From Nitrosospira sp. Nsp2 (lineage in GTDB: Bacteria > Pseudomonadota > Gammaproteobacteria > Burkholderiales > Nitrosomonadaceae): a DNA stretch of 64,000 nt. Below are positions 8,831-22,715 of this stretch, in pieces. The stretch lies in assembly GCF_003050965.1 (NCBI RefSeq), contig NZ_QAOU01000011.1, positions 28,374-92,373 of the forward strand, given 5' to 3'. Made by a program: the position numbers and the translations under genes. The notes under the pieces are model-generated. The model saw only the letters and a list, made by a program, of their open reading frames with translations. It was not told the DNA's origin and made no database searches. The stretch's first letter is position 1. Each line of letters opens with the position of its first letter.

Positions 8831-9424
8831 ATGAATCCCACAATCGCACCCGAGGCGTTCGATAACACTGAGCTTAGAAATGCAGTAGGCGAGAGCGGTA
8901 ATATTTTTCTGGTTGGAATGATGGGGGCGGGAAAAACCACAATCGCCAAACTCGTCGCTGGCCTGCTGGAAAAAACGGTCTACGACTCGGATCGCGAAAT
9001 TCAAAAACGGACCGGGGTCAGCATTCCGGTTATTTTCGAAATAGAGGGGGAAAGCGGTTTCCGCAAACGCGAAACCGAAATACTATCCGAACTGGTGAAA
9101 GGCCGGGACATCGTACTGGCCACTGGAGGAGGAGCAGTGCTGAGCCGGGAAAACCGCGAGATGCTCAGGCGCAATGGCACCGTGATCTATTTGCGCGCAA
9201 CCATTGATGATTTATGGCGGCGGACACGGCAAGACAAAAACCGCCCCCTCCTGCAAACCCCCGACCCACGAACAAAACTGGCTGAGCTTTACGCGCAACG
9301 CGATCCCTTATACCGCGAAACAGCGCATATCGTCGTCGAGAGCGGCAAGCGAAGCGCACGTAATCTGGCGCAACTGCTGGCACAACAATTGGCGGCCTGC
9401 TCAGGGTTTCGAGCGGATGACTGA
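8831..9424 (+). CDS. aroK: shikimate kinase
   Basis: Cytoplasmic kinase that phosphorylates shikimate in the chorismate pathway. I start at the ATG at 8831 (MNPTIAPEAF); the frame runs 29 codons further upstream without family support. The P-loop GMMGAGKTT is at about residues 31-39, the shikimate-binding DSD motif (YDSDREIQKRTG) follows, then FRKRE and GGGAV. At 197 residues it has about 20 extra N-terminal residues compared with E. coli AroK. Unusually, aroB, which commonly follows aroK in proteobacteria, is absent; the next gene is convergent def. Confidence 0.93.
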   Translation: MNPTIAPEAFDNTELRNAVGESGNIFLVGMMGAGKTTIAKLVAGLLEKTVYDSDREIQKRTGVSIPVIFEIEGESGFRKRETEILSELVKGRDIVLATGGGAVLSRENREMLRRNGTVIYLRATIDDLWRRTRQDKNRPLLQTPDPRTKLAELYAQRDPLYRETAHIVVESGKRSARNLAQLLAQQLAACSGFRADD

Positions 9425-9584
9425 AAATGGAATTCAAGAACTCCCGATCAGTCGTGGGTACGAACATTTCCTTTCCTTCCGGTCTTCGCGCTCATCGTTG
9501 TAAAACGATAATTGCCCGCTGAGTCCCACGTCCTCCTCCCCGGACTACCGGATTATTGCCAGTCTTTCAATGAATGAAAACTGA

Positions 9585-10118
9585 TTACTCATCCATTGGC
9601 GCCTGACCCGGGAACAACACGTCTGTAAAGCCAAACGTACGAAAATCAGTAATGCGCATAGGATAAAGAATACCTTCCAGGTGGTCGCATTCGTGTTGCA
9701 CCACGCGGGCGTGGAACCCATCCACACAACGATCTATCGGTTTTCCATACTCATCCGAGCCACGATAGCGTAGCCGGGCAAAGCGGGGAACCATGCCACG
9801 CATGCCCGGAACACTGAGACAGCCTTCCCACCCCTGTTCCATGTCGTTGCCGAGCGGCGTAATTACCGGGTTCACCAGCACGGTATAAGGAACCTCCTCG
9901 GCCCCCGGATACCGCGGGTTGCGCTTCACACCGAAAATCACTACCTGGAGGCCGATACCAATCTGTGGTGCAGCAAGGCCTGCGCCGTCGAGCGCTTCCA
10001 TGGTGTCGTGCATGTCAACTATCAGCGCCTCGATCTCGGGAGTGCCGAACTCCTTCACCGTTTTAGCTACCTCAAGCAAGCGGGGATCACCCATTTTTAA
10101 GACAGGTTTAATCGGCAT
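9585..10118 (-). CDS. def: peptide deformylase
   Basis: Metalloenzyme that removes the N-formyl group from nascent proteins. All three family motifs are present: [18 protein letters not shown] (metal Cys) and [12 protein letters not shown] (two metal His and the catalytic Glu). I start at the ATG at 10118 ([15 protein letters not shown]), giving 177 residues; the 38-codon upstream extension is inside the preceding gene. It overlaps that phosphorylase gene by 11 bases, so translation is probably coupled. It is not paired with fmt, its common neighbour elsewhere. Confidence 0.95.
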   Translation of the reverse strand: MPIKPVLKMGDPRLLEVAKTVKEFGTPEIEALIVDMHDTMEALDGAGLAAPQIGIGLQVVIFGVKRNPRYPGAEEVPYTVLVNPVITPLGNDMEQGWEGCLSVPGMRGMVPRFARLRYRGSDEYGKPIDRCVDGFHARVVQHECDHLEGILYPMRITDFRTFGFTDVLFPGQAPMDE

Positions 10119-10854
10119 CGAATTCCACCACGCGTACGAGTATTTCTTTGACACGAACCATCGCTGTTTGCAGAACAGCATGCGCATCTTCCAGCCGTAT
10201 TGCGTGTGCGCTTGTTCCACGGCCAGCGGCATCGTTCGCTACCACGGCAATAGTCGCGTAGCACAGACCCAGTTCCTTCGCCAGCGCCGCTTCCGGCATC
10301 CCCGTCATACCGACCATATCCACCCCGTCCCGCTCCAGCCGGATAATTTCAGCAGCGGATTCCAAACGCGGACCCTGAGTTGCACCATAAACACCGCCAG
10401 CAATCACCTGCTCGTTTGCGCGCTTCGCCGCTTCAAGTAGACGCTCGCGGCTCAACTGGCAGTAGGGCTCTGTGAAGTCTATGTAAGAAACCGGTTTGTC
10501 GGTGCCCTCGTAATAGGTGTATTTGCGGCCATGAGTATAATCGATGATCTGATCTGGAATCGCTAGGGTGCCGGGTGTCAAATCCGCGCGAATTCCGCCT
10601 ACCGATGCGACTGCCACGACTCGGGTCAGGTTCAAGGAATGCAATGCCCACAAGTTCGCGCGATAATTTACTTCGTGAGGCGGTATAGTGTGACCATAGC
10701 CGTGGCGCGCGAGAAACACAACGCGTTTGTCACCAATATGGCCAAAAGTCAGCGGGCCCGACGGCTCGCCATACGGCGTTGTCAATATGCGCCGATGCGA
10801 TATTTCGAGGCAGCTAAGCTGAGTCAGACCGGTACCGCCGATAATTGCAAGCAT
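10108..10854 (-). CDS. S-methyl-5'-thioinosine/thioadenosine phosphorylase
   Basis: Cytoplasmic purine nucleoside phosphorylase family protein (248 residues) that cleaves a methylthio-nucleoside with phosphate to a purine base and 5-methylthioribose-1-phosphate. Family motifs are IIGGTGL at the N-terminus, [25 protein letters not shown], and [13 protein letters not shown] followed by [14 protein letters not shown]. The substrate loop reads ANDAAGR instead of the NDYDCW type typical of MTA phosphorylases. With hpt close by, this makes the methylthioinosine-specific enzyme (as in Pseudomonas) the more likely call, since it would release hypoxanthine. Substrate preference is inferred. Confidence 0.85.
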   Translation of the reverse strand: MLAIIGGTGLTQLSCLEISHRRILTTPYGEPSGPLTFGHIGDKRVVFLARHGYGHTIPPHEVNYRANLWALHSLNLTRVVAVASVGGIRADLTPGTLAIPDQIIDYTHGRKYTYYEGTDKPVSYIDFTEPYCQLSRERLLEAAKRANEQVIAGGVYGATQGPRLESAAEIIRLERDGVDMVGMTGMPEAALAKELGLCYATIAVVANDAAGRGTSAHAIRLEDAHAVLQTAMVRVKEILVRVVEFDAD

Positions 10855-10993
10855 ATTTCCTCAATTGATGAAGATGGAATATTCGACGGGGCCGGCTGCA
10901 ATCTGGGTTGAACGTCCGAGATCGCCAAGCTGGGGTGAGTTGTGCAATGCAACCGTCCCAATTCCTGCCCAGATTCTGATCCGGATCATCAAA

Positions 10994-11542
10994 TCAGTCT
11001 CTGACGGCATAAATCGCGGGCAAGTTCCGCCATGCGCCATGTATATCCATGCCGAAACCAAACGCATAGCGATCCGGTAACTTAACGCCAACAAAGTCTG
11101 CCTGCGAGGGCTTGGGCCGGCCGATATCTTTGTCGGCAAAAACAGCGCTGTAAAACGCCTTTGCGCCGTGACTCATGACCTTCTCGCGGACTGCCGCAAG
11201 CGTTACCCCTTCATCAAGGATATCGTCCAGTACCAGTACCACCCGGTTCTTCAAATCTTCTGCATGAGGCGAGACTTTCCACGTGATTTTCCCGCCCCGC
11301 ATCTGGTTGTTATAGCGGCTGACATGGAGATAATCGAAAGTGAGCGGGAACTCCAGTAGCGGCAGCAATTGGCCGGTAAACACCACCGCTCCGCCCATCA
11401 CGCTTAATATGAGGGGATACTGGTGCGACAGCTCCGCAGTAATATCTACCGCCATACGCTTTACAATTTGGGACACCACGTCAGCAGGTATTATCTGCTC
11501 TGCCGCAGCCAAAGCCTTTCTCGCTTCTTCGTAAGACAGCAT
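10994..11542 (-). CDS. hpt: hypoxanthine-guanine phosphoribosyltransferase
   Basis: Purine salvage enzyme transferring phosphoribose from PRPP to hypoxanthine or guanine. The PRPP motif VVLVLDDILDEG is clear at about residues 98-109. The C-terminal KLPDRYAFGFGMD region is typical of the family. I take the ATG at 11542 (MLSYEEARKAL, 182 residues) because it gives the usual length. An ATG 19 codons earlier, at 11599, would overlap galU by 32 bases. Neither has a strong ribosome-binding site. It lies between galU and the methylthiopurine phosphorylase, whose product it could reuse. Confidence 0.9.
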   Translation of the reverse strand: MLSYEEARKALAAAEQIIPADVVSQIVKRMAVDITAELSHQYPLILSVMGGAVVFTGQLLPLLEFPLTFDYLHVSRYNNQMRGGKITWKVSPHAEDLKNRVVLVLDDILDEGVTLAAVREKVMSHGAKAFYSAVFADKDIGRPKPSQADFVGVKLPDRYAFGFGMDIHGAWRNLPAIYAVRD

Positions 11543-11567
11543 AAGAATTGGAGTTGGTGGAGGATTC

Positions 11568-12452
11568 TCAGGCAGAAGGCGTTCTTTGGCATCGCGCATC
11601 GAGATAACGCGCGAATTCTCTTCCTACCTCTGGGTGTTCAAGCGCCAGCGCAATCGTCGCCTTGAGGTAGCCTATCTTGCTCCCGCAATCGTAACGCGTA
11701 CCCGCAAACTCATACGCCAGCGCTGGCTCTTCCTGCAATAGCGAAGCGATGCCATCAGTGAGTTGGATCTCTCCTCCTGCGCCGGGCGTGATTTTTTCCA
11801 GGTGTGCAAAAATTTGGGGCGTCAAGACATAGCGCCCGACCACGCCGAGAGTCGAGGGGGCGTTTTCGGGCGCAGGTTTTTCAACGATACCAGTGATGGG
11901 GTGCAGACCGTGCATGCCGGGACCACATTCCACGATTCCGTAACTGGCGGTTTCCTCCCGCTCCACATTTTGCACAGCCAGTATCGAACAGCCATTTTGT
12001 TCATACATATGGCACATTTGTCCAATGATCGGCTCTTCGCCAACCAGTAAATCATCTGCCAGCAAAACTGCAAAAGGCACATTTCCCACTGCGGGACGTG
12101 AGCATAATATTGCGTGTCCCAAACCCAGTGGCGCGGACTGTCGGATATAAATGCAGGAAATATTTTTCGGCAAAATGCTGCGCAGCATCTCGAGCGTATC
12201 ACTCTTGCCCTTTGCTTCCAATTCGGCCTCCATCTCAAAAGCTTTATCGAAATGGTCTTCAATGGCGCGTTTGTGACGGCCGGTTATGAAAATCAGTTCT
12301 GTTATACCCGCAGCAATGGCTTCCTCCACCGCGTACTGTATAAGCGGCTTATCTACGACTGGCATCATTTCCTTTGGGCTCGCCTTGGTTGCCGGCAAAA
12401 AACGGGTACCCATGCCCGCGACAGGAAAAACAGCCTTCGTAATCTTGGGCAT
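11568..12452 (-). CDS. galU: UTP-glucose-1-phosphate uridylyltransferase
   Basis: Makes UDP-glucose from UTP and glucose 1-phosphate for exopolysaccharide, LPS and trehalose routes. The N-terminal nucleotide-binding motif [17 protein letters not shown], then [13 protein letters not shown] and the ADDLLVG metal region, are diagnostic. The 294 residues are normal. It lies 28 bases after ligA on the same strand. UDP-glucose production would supply the polysaccharide genes at 43-46 kb, though nothing shows coregulation. Confidence 0.96.
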   Translation of the reverse strand: MPKITKAVFPVAGMGTRFLPATKASPKEMMPVVDKPLIQYAVEEAIAAGITELIFITGRHKRAIEDHFDKAFEMEAELEAKGKSDTLEMLRSILPKNISCIYIRQSAPLGLGHAILCSRPAVGNVPFAVLLADDLLVGEEPIIGQMCHMYEQNGCSILAVQNVEREETASYGIVECGPGMHGLHPITGIVEKPAPENAPSTLGVVGRYVLTPQIFAHLEKITPGAGGEIQLTDGIASLLQEEPALAYEFAGTRYDCGSKIGYLKATIALALEHPEVGREFARYLDARCQRTPSA

Positions 12453-12480
12453 GAAAAGATTTCTCCAGAGTAGTGCGGAC

Positions 12481-15797
<3,317 letters not shown>

Positions 15798-15819
15798 TTT
15801 GTTTAAATCAACCATACTG

Positions 15820-18800
15820 TCAGGTCACCATGGCCGCGTCGCTCAACCTGACAGCCTCTTCGATTTCTACAGCCACCACGCGCGATACGCCCTTCTCCTG
15901 CATGGTAACCCCGATCAATTGCTGCGCCATCTCCATGGTAATTTTGTTGTGGCTGATGAAGACAAACTGAGTCTGGCGCGACATTTTACGGACAAGGTTA
16001 CAAAAACGTTCGGTATTGCTGTCATCGAGGGGGGCGTCCACCTCATCCAGAAGGCAAAACGGGGCCGGATTGAGCTGAAACAGAGAGAACACAAACGCCA
16101 ATGCTGTAAGGGCCTTTTCACCTCCGGAAAGCAGATGAATGGAGCTGTTCTTTTTACCAGGCGGCTGAGCGAAAATTTGTATGCCTGCGTCCAGAATTTC
16201 CTCGCCCCTCACGATCAGTTTCGCCTGTCCGCCGCCAAACATGGTGGGAAACATTTCGTCCAGATGGGCATTGACCTTATCCACCGTCTCCAGCAGGCGT
16301 TGCCGCGTTTCCCGATCTATCTGCCGGATCGCGGTTTGCAGGGTATCGGACGCTTCCTGTAAATCCTGAGATTGAGAGTCCAAATACGTCTTGCGTAGAC
16401 GGCACGACTCTAATTCGTCCAGCGCCCCTGCATTCACCACTCCCAGGGCAGCAATCTCCGAATTCATCCGGGTGATCTCAGCCTGCAAGGCGGGAGGCTT
16501 CGTTTTTCCCAGCGTCTCTATCAACTCCTGCTCATGCGCGCCAGATTCTTTCAAATGCTCGGCAAATTGATTCTCCGTAATTCTCGCTTCCTGTTCCTTA
16601 AGCCGGACTTGGCCGATGGCGTCGCGCAGCGGTTGTATTTTTTGCTCCGAGGTCATGCGCTCCTGCTCAATTTGGCGTAATTCGCCTGCAACCTCTTCAA
16701 GCGCATTTCGCACCATTGCCAAGCGTTGCTCGCGCTGTTCGCGCTGCTCCAGCCTTTCCTGGAGAAGGGAACTTAGTTGAGTTTCGTCGAAAGTTATTTG
16801 CTCAGCCTGTAATTTCTCCAGGTGAGCCTTGAGCTCAACAATGTTATCGTCGATAAGCCTGATGGAACTGACCACCTCCGCGATTTTATGCTGACAGTTC
16901 TTTTCCTGAAATGCCGCTTCCTGCAATTCCCTTCCGGCATTCTGCACAAGCTGCCGTTGTGCATTGAGAAACTGTTCTGCAATCTGCCGCGCTCTTTTTT
17001 CCTCGTGCACCTGGCGTTCCAGGACGACGATCTCGGCTCGATACTTCGCCAGTTTTTCTTCCGCATCGAGCTTGCGGGCACCCTCTCCTCGGGCTTGGTG
17101 TCCGATTTCATCAAGTTCGCTTTCAATTTGCCGGTATCGCTGGTCAACCCGTTCGGCTAGCTGCTCAAGCTTCAACGCCTGCATCTGCGCATCGTGGTGC
17201 TGTTGCTGGAGCTGCACGGTATCGCGGCGCAAGCCCGATACAAGCGATTCAAGCTCGGAGCACCTTTCTTCCACTTCCTGCAGCGAGGATCTTTCAACCG
17301 ACAGCGCCCCCCCCAGCCCATCCGTTTCCGCCTTGATCTGGCCTATCTCCCGTTGCCGCGCCAGCACACCATGCAGGTGCGAGTCGGGGGCGTAATAGGT
17401 GAGACTGTGCGAGGTAATGATGTTGCCTTCACGGGTGACCAGCATTTCAGCTGGAGAAAGCCCTGCGCGTTGCGCAAGACCCGTTTGCACGCTTTCGGCC
17501 ACAAAAATCCCGCTCAACCATTCGGTGAGCACGGCTCGGAGTTCCGCCCGATCGTATTTCAGATAATGTTGCAAGGGGACCAAGAGCGCTCCCGATTCCG
17601 GCAAATTCCTGGCTTGAGCGTGTTGTTCCGCTGGGGCGTGTTGTTCCGCTGCGGCGCCTTGTGCTGCTTGAGCCGGCAGCACGGCCAGCTCGAACAGCGC
17701 CCATTTTCCGGGCGGCGGATCGCCCATCCACTCATCGGACTCTTCCAGCTGCCGTAGCTGCACGCTGTTCAGACGCTCGCGCAGCACTGCTTCCAGCGCG
17801 TCTTCCCATCCGTTCTCTATCTGAATTCCCTCCCACAAGCGCGGCAAGGAATCAAGACGATGCTTGACCAGCCAGGCACTCAATCTCTCGCTGCCTTCCA
17901 GGCGGTGCTGTAACCGCTGCAAAGCGGTAAGCCGGGCTTCGGCCTTGATGATCTGCTGCTCCAGAGCCTGGACCTTGCGATCTAGCGTGTATTTCTCCTC
18001 ACCCGCGGTTACAAGCAGGCTTTCAGTCTGAGCCAGCATCTCCTTTTTCTGTTCATGGGCAGCCGCCGTGTCTTCTGCGCGCTGGTGCAGACAGGATAAT
18101 TCATCAGCTCCAGGCTGCGACAAGGTATCGCGCTCGGTAACCAGCCTTATGCGGCGCGCTTCAAGCTGGCTAAAGTTTTTTTCTGCGTGGGCCCTGTGAC
18201 TTTCTTCCAGTTGCCCCGCCTGCTCAGTCAGCAGCAGTCTGCGCTGCGTTTCGGTTAGTTTTTCCTGGCATGCGCGAAAGGCCGCTTCGGCCTCCGGTAA
18301 CTTTTCATTTTCTGCCGCAGCTTTCTTTTTGCCGGCCTCCCGGGACAGGGTTGTATGATCAAGCTCCTCACGCCAGCGTGTTAAACTGTCGGCGGCATCC
18401 CCCGCTTGCCTTACCTTGTGTTCAAGCTGGGTCCCTACTATCGCGATTTGCTGCCCGATTCGCTGGCGGTTTTCGCGCAGGTGCCGTATCTGCTGTTCGA
18501 TATGCGCCACATCTGCGTTGACCGCATAAAGCTCGCCCTGCGCCTCATGCACCCGGTCGCTGGTGGCATAATGCGAAGCGCGTTTTTCCTCAAGACATTT
18601 TTCAATGCCGCGCAAAGCGGCGATTTCCGCTTCGAGACCCATCTGAAGTGATCGGTACTCCTTTTCCGCAAGGGTACGCCGCATGGCCGCTTCCTGCTTG
18701 CGGGCACACCATAGCAGATTCTGAGCCGTGCGCAGCCGGCCTGTCAGGTCCTGGAAACGGGCAGCGACCTCGGCCTGTTGTTCCAGGCGGACCAACTGCT

Positions 18801-19407
18801 TTCCCAATTCGTGGCAAATATCGGTTAACCGAAGAAGGTTTTCGCGAGTATCGGCAAGACGCAACTCAGTCTCCCGGCGGCGTTCGCGGTATTTGGAAAT
18901 TCCGGCGGCTTCTTCGAGATATACGCGCAGTTCCTCAGGTTTGGCTTCGATAATGCGCGAGATCATTCCTTGCTCGATTATGGCATAGCCGCGACCACCG
19001 ACGCCCGTACCAAGAAAAATGTCCGCAATATCGCGCCTGCGCACATGAATGTTATTGATGTGGTAGGTTGACTCGCCATCCCGCCGAAGGACCCGTTTGA
19101 TGCAAATTTCCGCGTAGCTCGACCACTGCCCGGCCGCTTTGCCAAAACTGTTGTCGAATATCAGCTCCACACTGGCGCGCCCGATCGGTTTCCGATTCAC
19201 GGAGCCGTTGAAAATCACATCCTGCATAGACTCGCCGCGCAACGCAGACGCCCTCGACTCTCCCAGAACCCATCGCACTGCATCGATGACGTTGGACTTA
19301 CCGCAACCGTTAGGCCCCACGACGCCGACAAGATCGCCCGGAAGCGGGATGTCAGTGGGATCGACAAATGACTTGAAACCAGCGAGTTTGATATGGGAGA
19401 GACGCAA
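15820..19407 (-). CDS. smc: chromosome segregation ATPase SMC
   Basis: DNA-binding ATPase core of the SMC-ScpAB condensin; scpA and scpB are at 62.4-63.8 kb in this window. The 1195 residues have the canonical five-part plan: N-terminal Walker A ([16 protein letters not shown], about residues 32-39), coiled coil, hinge, coiled coil, and a C-terminal signature ([12 protein letters not shown]) with Walker B ([12 protein letters not shown]). The hinge has a short in-frame tandem insertion ([10 protein letters not shown]), from an 18-bp DNA repeat at 17621-17656. It is transcribed divergently from queF. Confidence 0.97.
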   Translation of the reverse strand: MRLSHIKLAGFKSFVDPTDIPLPGDLVGVVGPNGCGKSNVIDAVRWVLGESRASALRGESMQDVIFNGSVNRKPIGRASVELIFDNSFGKAAGQWSSYAEICIKRVLRRDGESTYHINNIHVRRRDIADIFLGTGVGGRGYAIIEQGMISRIIEAKPEELRVYLEEAAGISKYRERRRETELRLADTRENLLRLTDICHELGKQLVRLEQQAEVAARFQDLTGRLRTAQNLLWCARKQEAAMRRTLAEKEYRSLQMGLEAEIAALRGIEKCLEEKRASHYATSDRVHEAQGELYAVNADVAHIEQQIRHLRENRQRIGQQIAIVGTQLEHKVRQAGDAADSLTRWREELDHTTLSREAGKKKAAAENEKLPEAEAAFRACQEKLTETQRRLLLTEQAGQLEESHRAHAEKNFSQLEARRIRLVTERDTLSQPGADELSCLHQRAEDTAAAHEQKKEMLAQTESLLVTAGEEKYTLDRKVQALEQQIIKAEARLTALQRLQHRLEGSERLSAWLVKHRLDSLPRLWEGIQIENGWEDALEAVLRERLNSVQLRQLEESDEWMGDPPPGKWALFELAVLPAQAAQGAAAEQHAPAEQHAQARNLPESGALLVPLQHYLKYDRAELRAVLTEWLSGIFVAESVQTGLAQRAGLSPAEMLVTREGNIITSHSLTYYAPDSHLHGVLARQREIGQIKAETDGLGGALSVERSSLQEVEERCSELESLVSGLRRDTVQLQQQHHDAQMQALKLEQLAERVDQRYRQIESELDEIGHQARGEGARKLDAEEKLAKYRAEIVVLERQVHEEKRARQIAEQFLNAQRQLVQNAGRELQEAAFQEKNCQHKIAEVVSSIRLIDDNIVELKAHLEKLQAEQITFDETQLSSLLQERLEQREQREQRLAMVRNALEEVAGELRQIEQERMTSEQKIQPLRDAIGQVRLKEQEARITENQFAEHLKESGAHEQELIETLGKTKPPALQAEITRMNSEIAALGVVNAGALDELESCRLRKTYLDSQSQDLQEASDTLQTAIRQIDRETRQRLLETVDKVNAHLDEMFPTMFGGGQAKLIVRGEEILDAGIQIFAQPPGKKNSSIHLLSGGEKALTALAFVFSLFQLNPAPFCLLDEVDAPLDDSNTERFCNLVRKMSRQTQFVFISHNKITMEMAQQLIGVTMQEKGVSRVVAVEIEEAVRLSDAAMVT

Positions 19408-19550
19408 TTTGTCGTTTGCAAACAGTTATAATGTGCAACCTGGAAAAACGGCCCCTTAAATCACTCAGTCACCTGATCGTTTCTGAAGAGGCGTGCCGGT
19501 GGATGTACCTGCGGGCAGACCATTCTAACCGATTTGACCGAGATAAGAGA

Positions 19551-19970
19551 ATGCCAAGTAGCCCTACAAAAACCTTGGAAACTTTTCCGAACCCGACACC
19601 GAAGCGGGATTATCAGATACACATGGAAATTCCCGAGTTCACTTGCCTGTGCCCAAAGACGGGACAGCCGGATTTCGCCACCCTGATTCTTGATTACATT
19701 CCTGACAAGAAATGCGTCGAGCTCAAGAGTCTCAAGCTCTACATCTGGTCCTATCGCAATGAAGGAGCATTTCACGAAGCGGTGACGAACCTCATCGTCG
19801 ACCACCTTGTCACCGTTTTGAAACCGAGATACCTGCGCCTCATGGCAAAGTTTAATGTGCGTGGCGGCATTTTCACCAATGTCGTGGTGGATCACCGAAA
19901 GGCGGGATGGGAACCACTTCCGGCGGTGTATCTCGCGAAGTTCGAGAACCCGTCGGCTACGCGAGGATGA
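19551..19970 (+). CDS. queF: NADPH-dependent preQ0 reductase (7-cyano-7-deazaguanine reductase)
   Basis: Reduces preQ0 to preQ1 in queuosine tRNA-modification biosynthesis. I start at the ATG at 19551 ([12 protein letters not shown]), giving 139 residues, the size of the short (unimodular) QueF type. The catalytic Cys lies in [15 protein letters not shown], and the family motif [20 protein letters not shown] follows. The frame extends 45 codons upstream into the smc promoter region without family match. No other queuosine genes are in the window. Confidence 0.93.
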   Translation: MPSSPTKTLETFPNPTPKRDYQIHMEIPEFTCLCPKTGQPDFATLILDYIPDKKCVELKSLKLYIWSYRNEGAFHEAVTNLIVDHLVTVLKPRYLRLMAKFNVRGGIFTNVVVDHRKAGWEPLPAVYLAKFENPSATRG

Positions 19971-20058
19971 GAGCAGGATTTATTAATAAAACTCAGCTAT
20001 ATATGGGCTTTCCCAATTCTAACGCACGTCGGTAAAATGGCATCTTAGCCTAAGCCTA

Positions 20059-20088
20059 GTGGTGCCATTAATTGCATAATGGCACCAC
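20059..20088. repeat. perfect 12-bp inverted repeat, 6-nt loop
   Basis: GTGGTGCCATTA, six bases, TAATGGCACCAC, between queF and the lytic transglycosylase gene. Neither side has a U-tract, so it is not a classical intrinsic terminator. It lies 89 bases after the queF stop and 90 bases before the next start. It could be an RNA stabilising hairpin for queF mRNA, a factor-assisted terminator or an operator. Confidence 0.7.
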
Positions 20089-20178
20089 ATTTGCGTTGTA
20101 CAGTTCAGGTTGTTGTAAAAAAAGGTTATCGGAAAGCCTCTGCCTGATAACCCCGACATTAAAAAAATTAGAACAAAT

Positions 20179-21642
20179 ATGTCGATTGCCCTAAACAGCA
20201 CTCCCCCGTCGATTTACGCTCTGATCATCAGCGTGGCACTCATGTCGGCGGACATCGCCTTTTCGGCTGGGTCCGGCCCACCTGCCCATCCAGCGATACC
20301 GAATAATGGATTGAAACTGCCAGAAAACGATTCCCTCGTCGAGCTCGGTCACGGCATGATCGATTTGGAAATGAACAATAGTCATTCTGACGTTCACACA
20401 CCTCCAACGGACCTGTGGGATCGAATACGAGGCGGCTTCACCATGGCTGAACTAGATAATGAGGAAGTACGGCGTATCGAGGATTTCTACGCCAGCCATC
20501 CAAAGTCTCTGGAATACATTATCGAACGGAGCAAACGCTATCTCTTTCATATCGTCGAGGAGGTAGAGCGACGTGGCATGCCTGCCGAAATGGCACTGCT
20601 GCCGATTATCGAAAGCGCTTTTGATCCCATGGCCTATTCCACTCGTCAGGCAGCGGGAATATGGCAGCTGATCCCATCCACGGGAAGGATTTACGGTCTG
20701 AGACAGAACTGGTGGTACGATGGACGCAGGGACATCGTTGCAGCTACCCGTGCTGCGCTCGACTATTTACAGAAACTTCATGCGATGTTCGGCGAGTGGG
20801 AATTGGCACTGGCCTCATATAACTGGGGCGAGGGAGCGGTAGGTCGCGCGTTGGAAAAGAATCGCAACAAGGGACTCGCAACGGATTTCCGCAGCATGAA
20901 GCTTCCCCCTGAAACCCGGAACTATATTCCGCGTCTGATCGCGATAAAAAATATAATCTCCAACCCCGCGGCATTCGGCATTGAGCTTGGATCCCTACCC
21001 AACCAGCCCTACTTCGAGCAGGTTTCGGCAGAACGTCATATAGATGTAAGGCTCGCGGCATGGCTGGCGGATATTTCGGTGGATGAGTTCAAGGCGCTGA
21101 ATCCGGCGCACAATCGGCCCGTTATTCACAGCGACGGACTGGACACCCTGCTGCTCCCTGTGGATAAAGTTGAGATATTTGCTGAGAATTTGAGAAACCA
21201 CGGTGAGCCACTCGTGTCCTGGCAAGGCTATCTGGCAAGAGATGGCGATACCGCGGCAACGATTTCGAAACGGTATGGAATCAGCTTGCGAAAGCTAAGA
21301 GAAGTAAATGACATGGGTAGACAAGGCACCGTCACGCCAGGTCAGACTTTGCTGGTCCCCCGTAACGGGAACGCCGGAGGGACCGATATCTCGATAATCG
21401 GCAATAAACCGGCAACACAAAGGTCACGCGAGCGCTATTTTTTCCATCTGGTGCGGGCGGATGACACGCTGCATGAAATCGCTAAACGCTACGAAGTAAC
21501 CGTAGAGCAAATCAAGGCATGGAATGGAAACCTAAAACACCTGGTCGCAGGACAGAAACTCATCCTCAAGCCCCGCGCCTCTGCCGGGATAGCACCCTCT
21601 GTGCCCTCAGGCAGCGGCACCTCCCAAAAAAAACGTACGTAG
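20179..21642 (+). CDS. mltD: membrane-bound lytic murein transglycosylase D-like, two LysM domains
   Basis: Periplasmic peptidoglycan-cleaving enzyme of GH23 (MltD type). The 487 residues begin with a signal-like hydrophobic segment (about 11-30); no clear lipobox Cys is seen, unlike E. coli MltD. The SLT domain has the catalytic Glu in PIIESAFDP at residue 145, then AAGIWQLIPSTGR and the ALASYNWGEGAVGRAL motif. Two LysM peptidoglycan-binding repeats follow (about 350-395 and 420-465; RDGDTAATISKRYGIS and RADDTLHEIAKRYEVT). The tail is Ser/Pro/Gly-rich. It is convergent with the PEP-CTERM gene. Confidence 0.92.
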   Translation: MSIALNSTPPSIYALIISVALMSADIAFSAGSGPPAHPAIPNNGLKLPENDSLVELGHGMIDLEMNNSHSDVHTPPTDLWDRIRGGFTMAELDNEEVRRIEDFYASHPKSLEYIIERSKRYLFHIVEEVERRGMPAEMALLPIIESAFDPMAYSTRQAAGIWQLIPSTGRIYGLRQNWWYDGRRDIVAATRAALDYLQKLHAMFGEWELALASYNWGEGAVGRALEKNRNKGLATDFRSMKLPPETRNYIPRLIAIKNIISNPAAFGIELGSLPNQPYFEQVSAERHIDVRLAAWLADISVDEFKALNPAHNRPVIHSDGLDTLLLPVDKVEIFAENLRNHGEPLVSWQGYLARDGDTAATISKRYGISLRKLREVNDMGRQGTVTPGQTLLVPRNGNAGGTDISIIGNKPATQRSRERYFFHLVRADDTLHEIAKRYEVTVEQIKAWNGNLKHLVAGQKLILKPRASAGIAPSVPSGSGTSQKKRT

Positions 21643-21707
21643 CCGCCGCCTAATTCCCCTTCGAATTCAGGTTTGAAACTCCCGGTTCCCGGCGGAAATC
21701 ATGATCA

Positions 21708-22715
21708 TCAGGTAAAGCGCGAAAAGCTGGCTGAACCACGATTCCGATAACCCGCCGCATACATTCCCAAGAGCCCAAACACCACCAGGGCTAATGTGGC
21801 CGGTTCCGGAACGGTACGAACTTCGCTGGGGGGAACGGCATTCTCGGTTCCGCCGCCACCACTACCTGGACCTGGGACACCACTGCCATTCTCCCCTCCG
21901 GGCCCACTGCCGGGGCCTCCACCACCAGCTTCTCCGGCTCCCCCGGTTCCACCTCCAACGGTTCCACCACTACCGGTTCCGCCACCACCGGGACTGCCGC
22001 CGCCAACTCCTCCGGGAATACTGCTGCCGCTTGGACCGGAAACGCCCCCTCCGCTTGTCACAATCCCACCTCTACCGATGCGGGTGCCGCTGAAGCCGGG
22101 GCCGGCTAAACCGGTATCCGGGCATAAGCTCTCGTGCCAACCGTGTTTATTCGACTGCTCATTGTGCAAATGCAGGCAGGCGTCGCGCGCCCCTCGCCGT
22201 ACACCGCCTGCTACCACGGGTGGCGCAGCGTCCGCCATTTCCGACGAATGTTCGCTGGAGGGTTCCCATACGGCTGTGACGATCCCCAGCATGGCGAGGA
22301 AGTCGATAATTTCATTCTCCTCGTTGCTTACCCGTGTCATTTGATCCGCGTCGTCAGCATCGTCTGGCAGCAAACCAAATGCAGGAAAGCTCGCCAGATT
22401 CCCGTCGGGCCATTGCAAGCCAGGGGCCGAAGGAAAGTCAAAAAGCAGAGCGAACCCATCTGGAGAGTTGCCCATCGACAAAAGCTTAGCCTCACTGTCT
22501 TGCCCTCCTGTATGTAAACTAACCAGTAAAAGCACGATCATCTGATCGGTTTTCGAGACAACTCCAGGGATGGAATCAATTCCGGTGTTATCCGCGCTCT
22601 TACCCTGAGCAAGCGTGATCTTGCTGTAATCGATGGCGATGGCGTGAGCACTTATCGAGAGTAGCAGTAATAGCAAAACCGCTCCAGACCGTAATAAAAA
22701 TGCAGGCATCTTCAT
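21708..22715 (-). CDS. PEP-CTERM sorted surface protein with Gly-rich linker
   Basis: A 335-residue secreted protein with an N-terminal signal peptide (hydrophobic core LLLLLLSISAHA). The C-terminus has the PEP-CTERM sorting signal: VPEPATLALVVFGLLGMYAAG followed by basic residues. In known systems exosortase A cuts this tag during export to the exopolysaccharide matrix. Between them is a unique domain with a Cys pair (ACLHLHNEQS ... SLCPD) and a roughly 100-residue stretch of almost pure Gly/Ser/Pro/Thr. Cellular role unknown. Its minus-strand Gly-rich region produces a Pro-rich open frame on the plus strand that I judge spurious. No exosortase gene is in this window. Confidence 0.85.
   Translation of the reverse strand: MKMPAFLLRSGAVLLLLLLSISAHAIAIDYSKITLAQGKSADNTGIDSIPGVVSKTDQMIVLLLVSLHTGGQDSEAKLLSMGNSPDGFALLFDFPSAPGLQWPDGNLASFPAFGLLPDDADDADQMTRVSNEENEIIDFLAMLGIVTAVWEPSSEHSSEMADAAPPVVAGGVRRGARDACLHLHNEQSNKHGWHESLCPDTGLAGPGFSGTRIGRGGIVTSGGGVSGPSGSSIPGGVGGGSPGGGGTGSGGTVGGGTGGAGEAGGGGPGSGPGGENGSGVPGPGSGGGGTENAVPPSEVRTVPEPATLALVVFGLLGMYAAGYRNRGSASFSRFT

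Noticed and set aside
21796..22344. 182-codon plus-strand frame with long Pro/Leu-rich peptide
   Set aside because: It is the antisense of the Gly-rich region of the PEP-CTERM gene; Gly codons read as Pro on the other strand.
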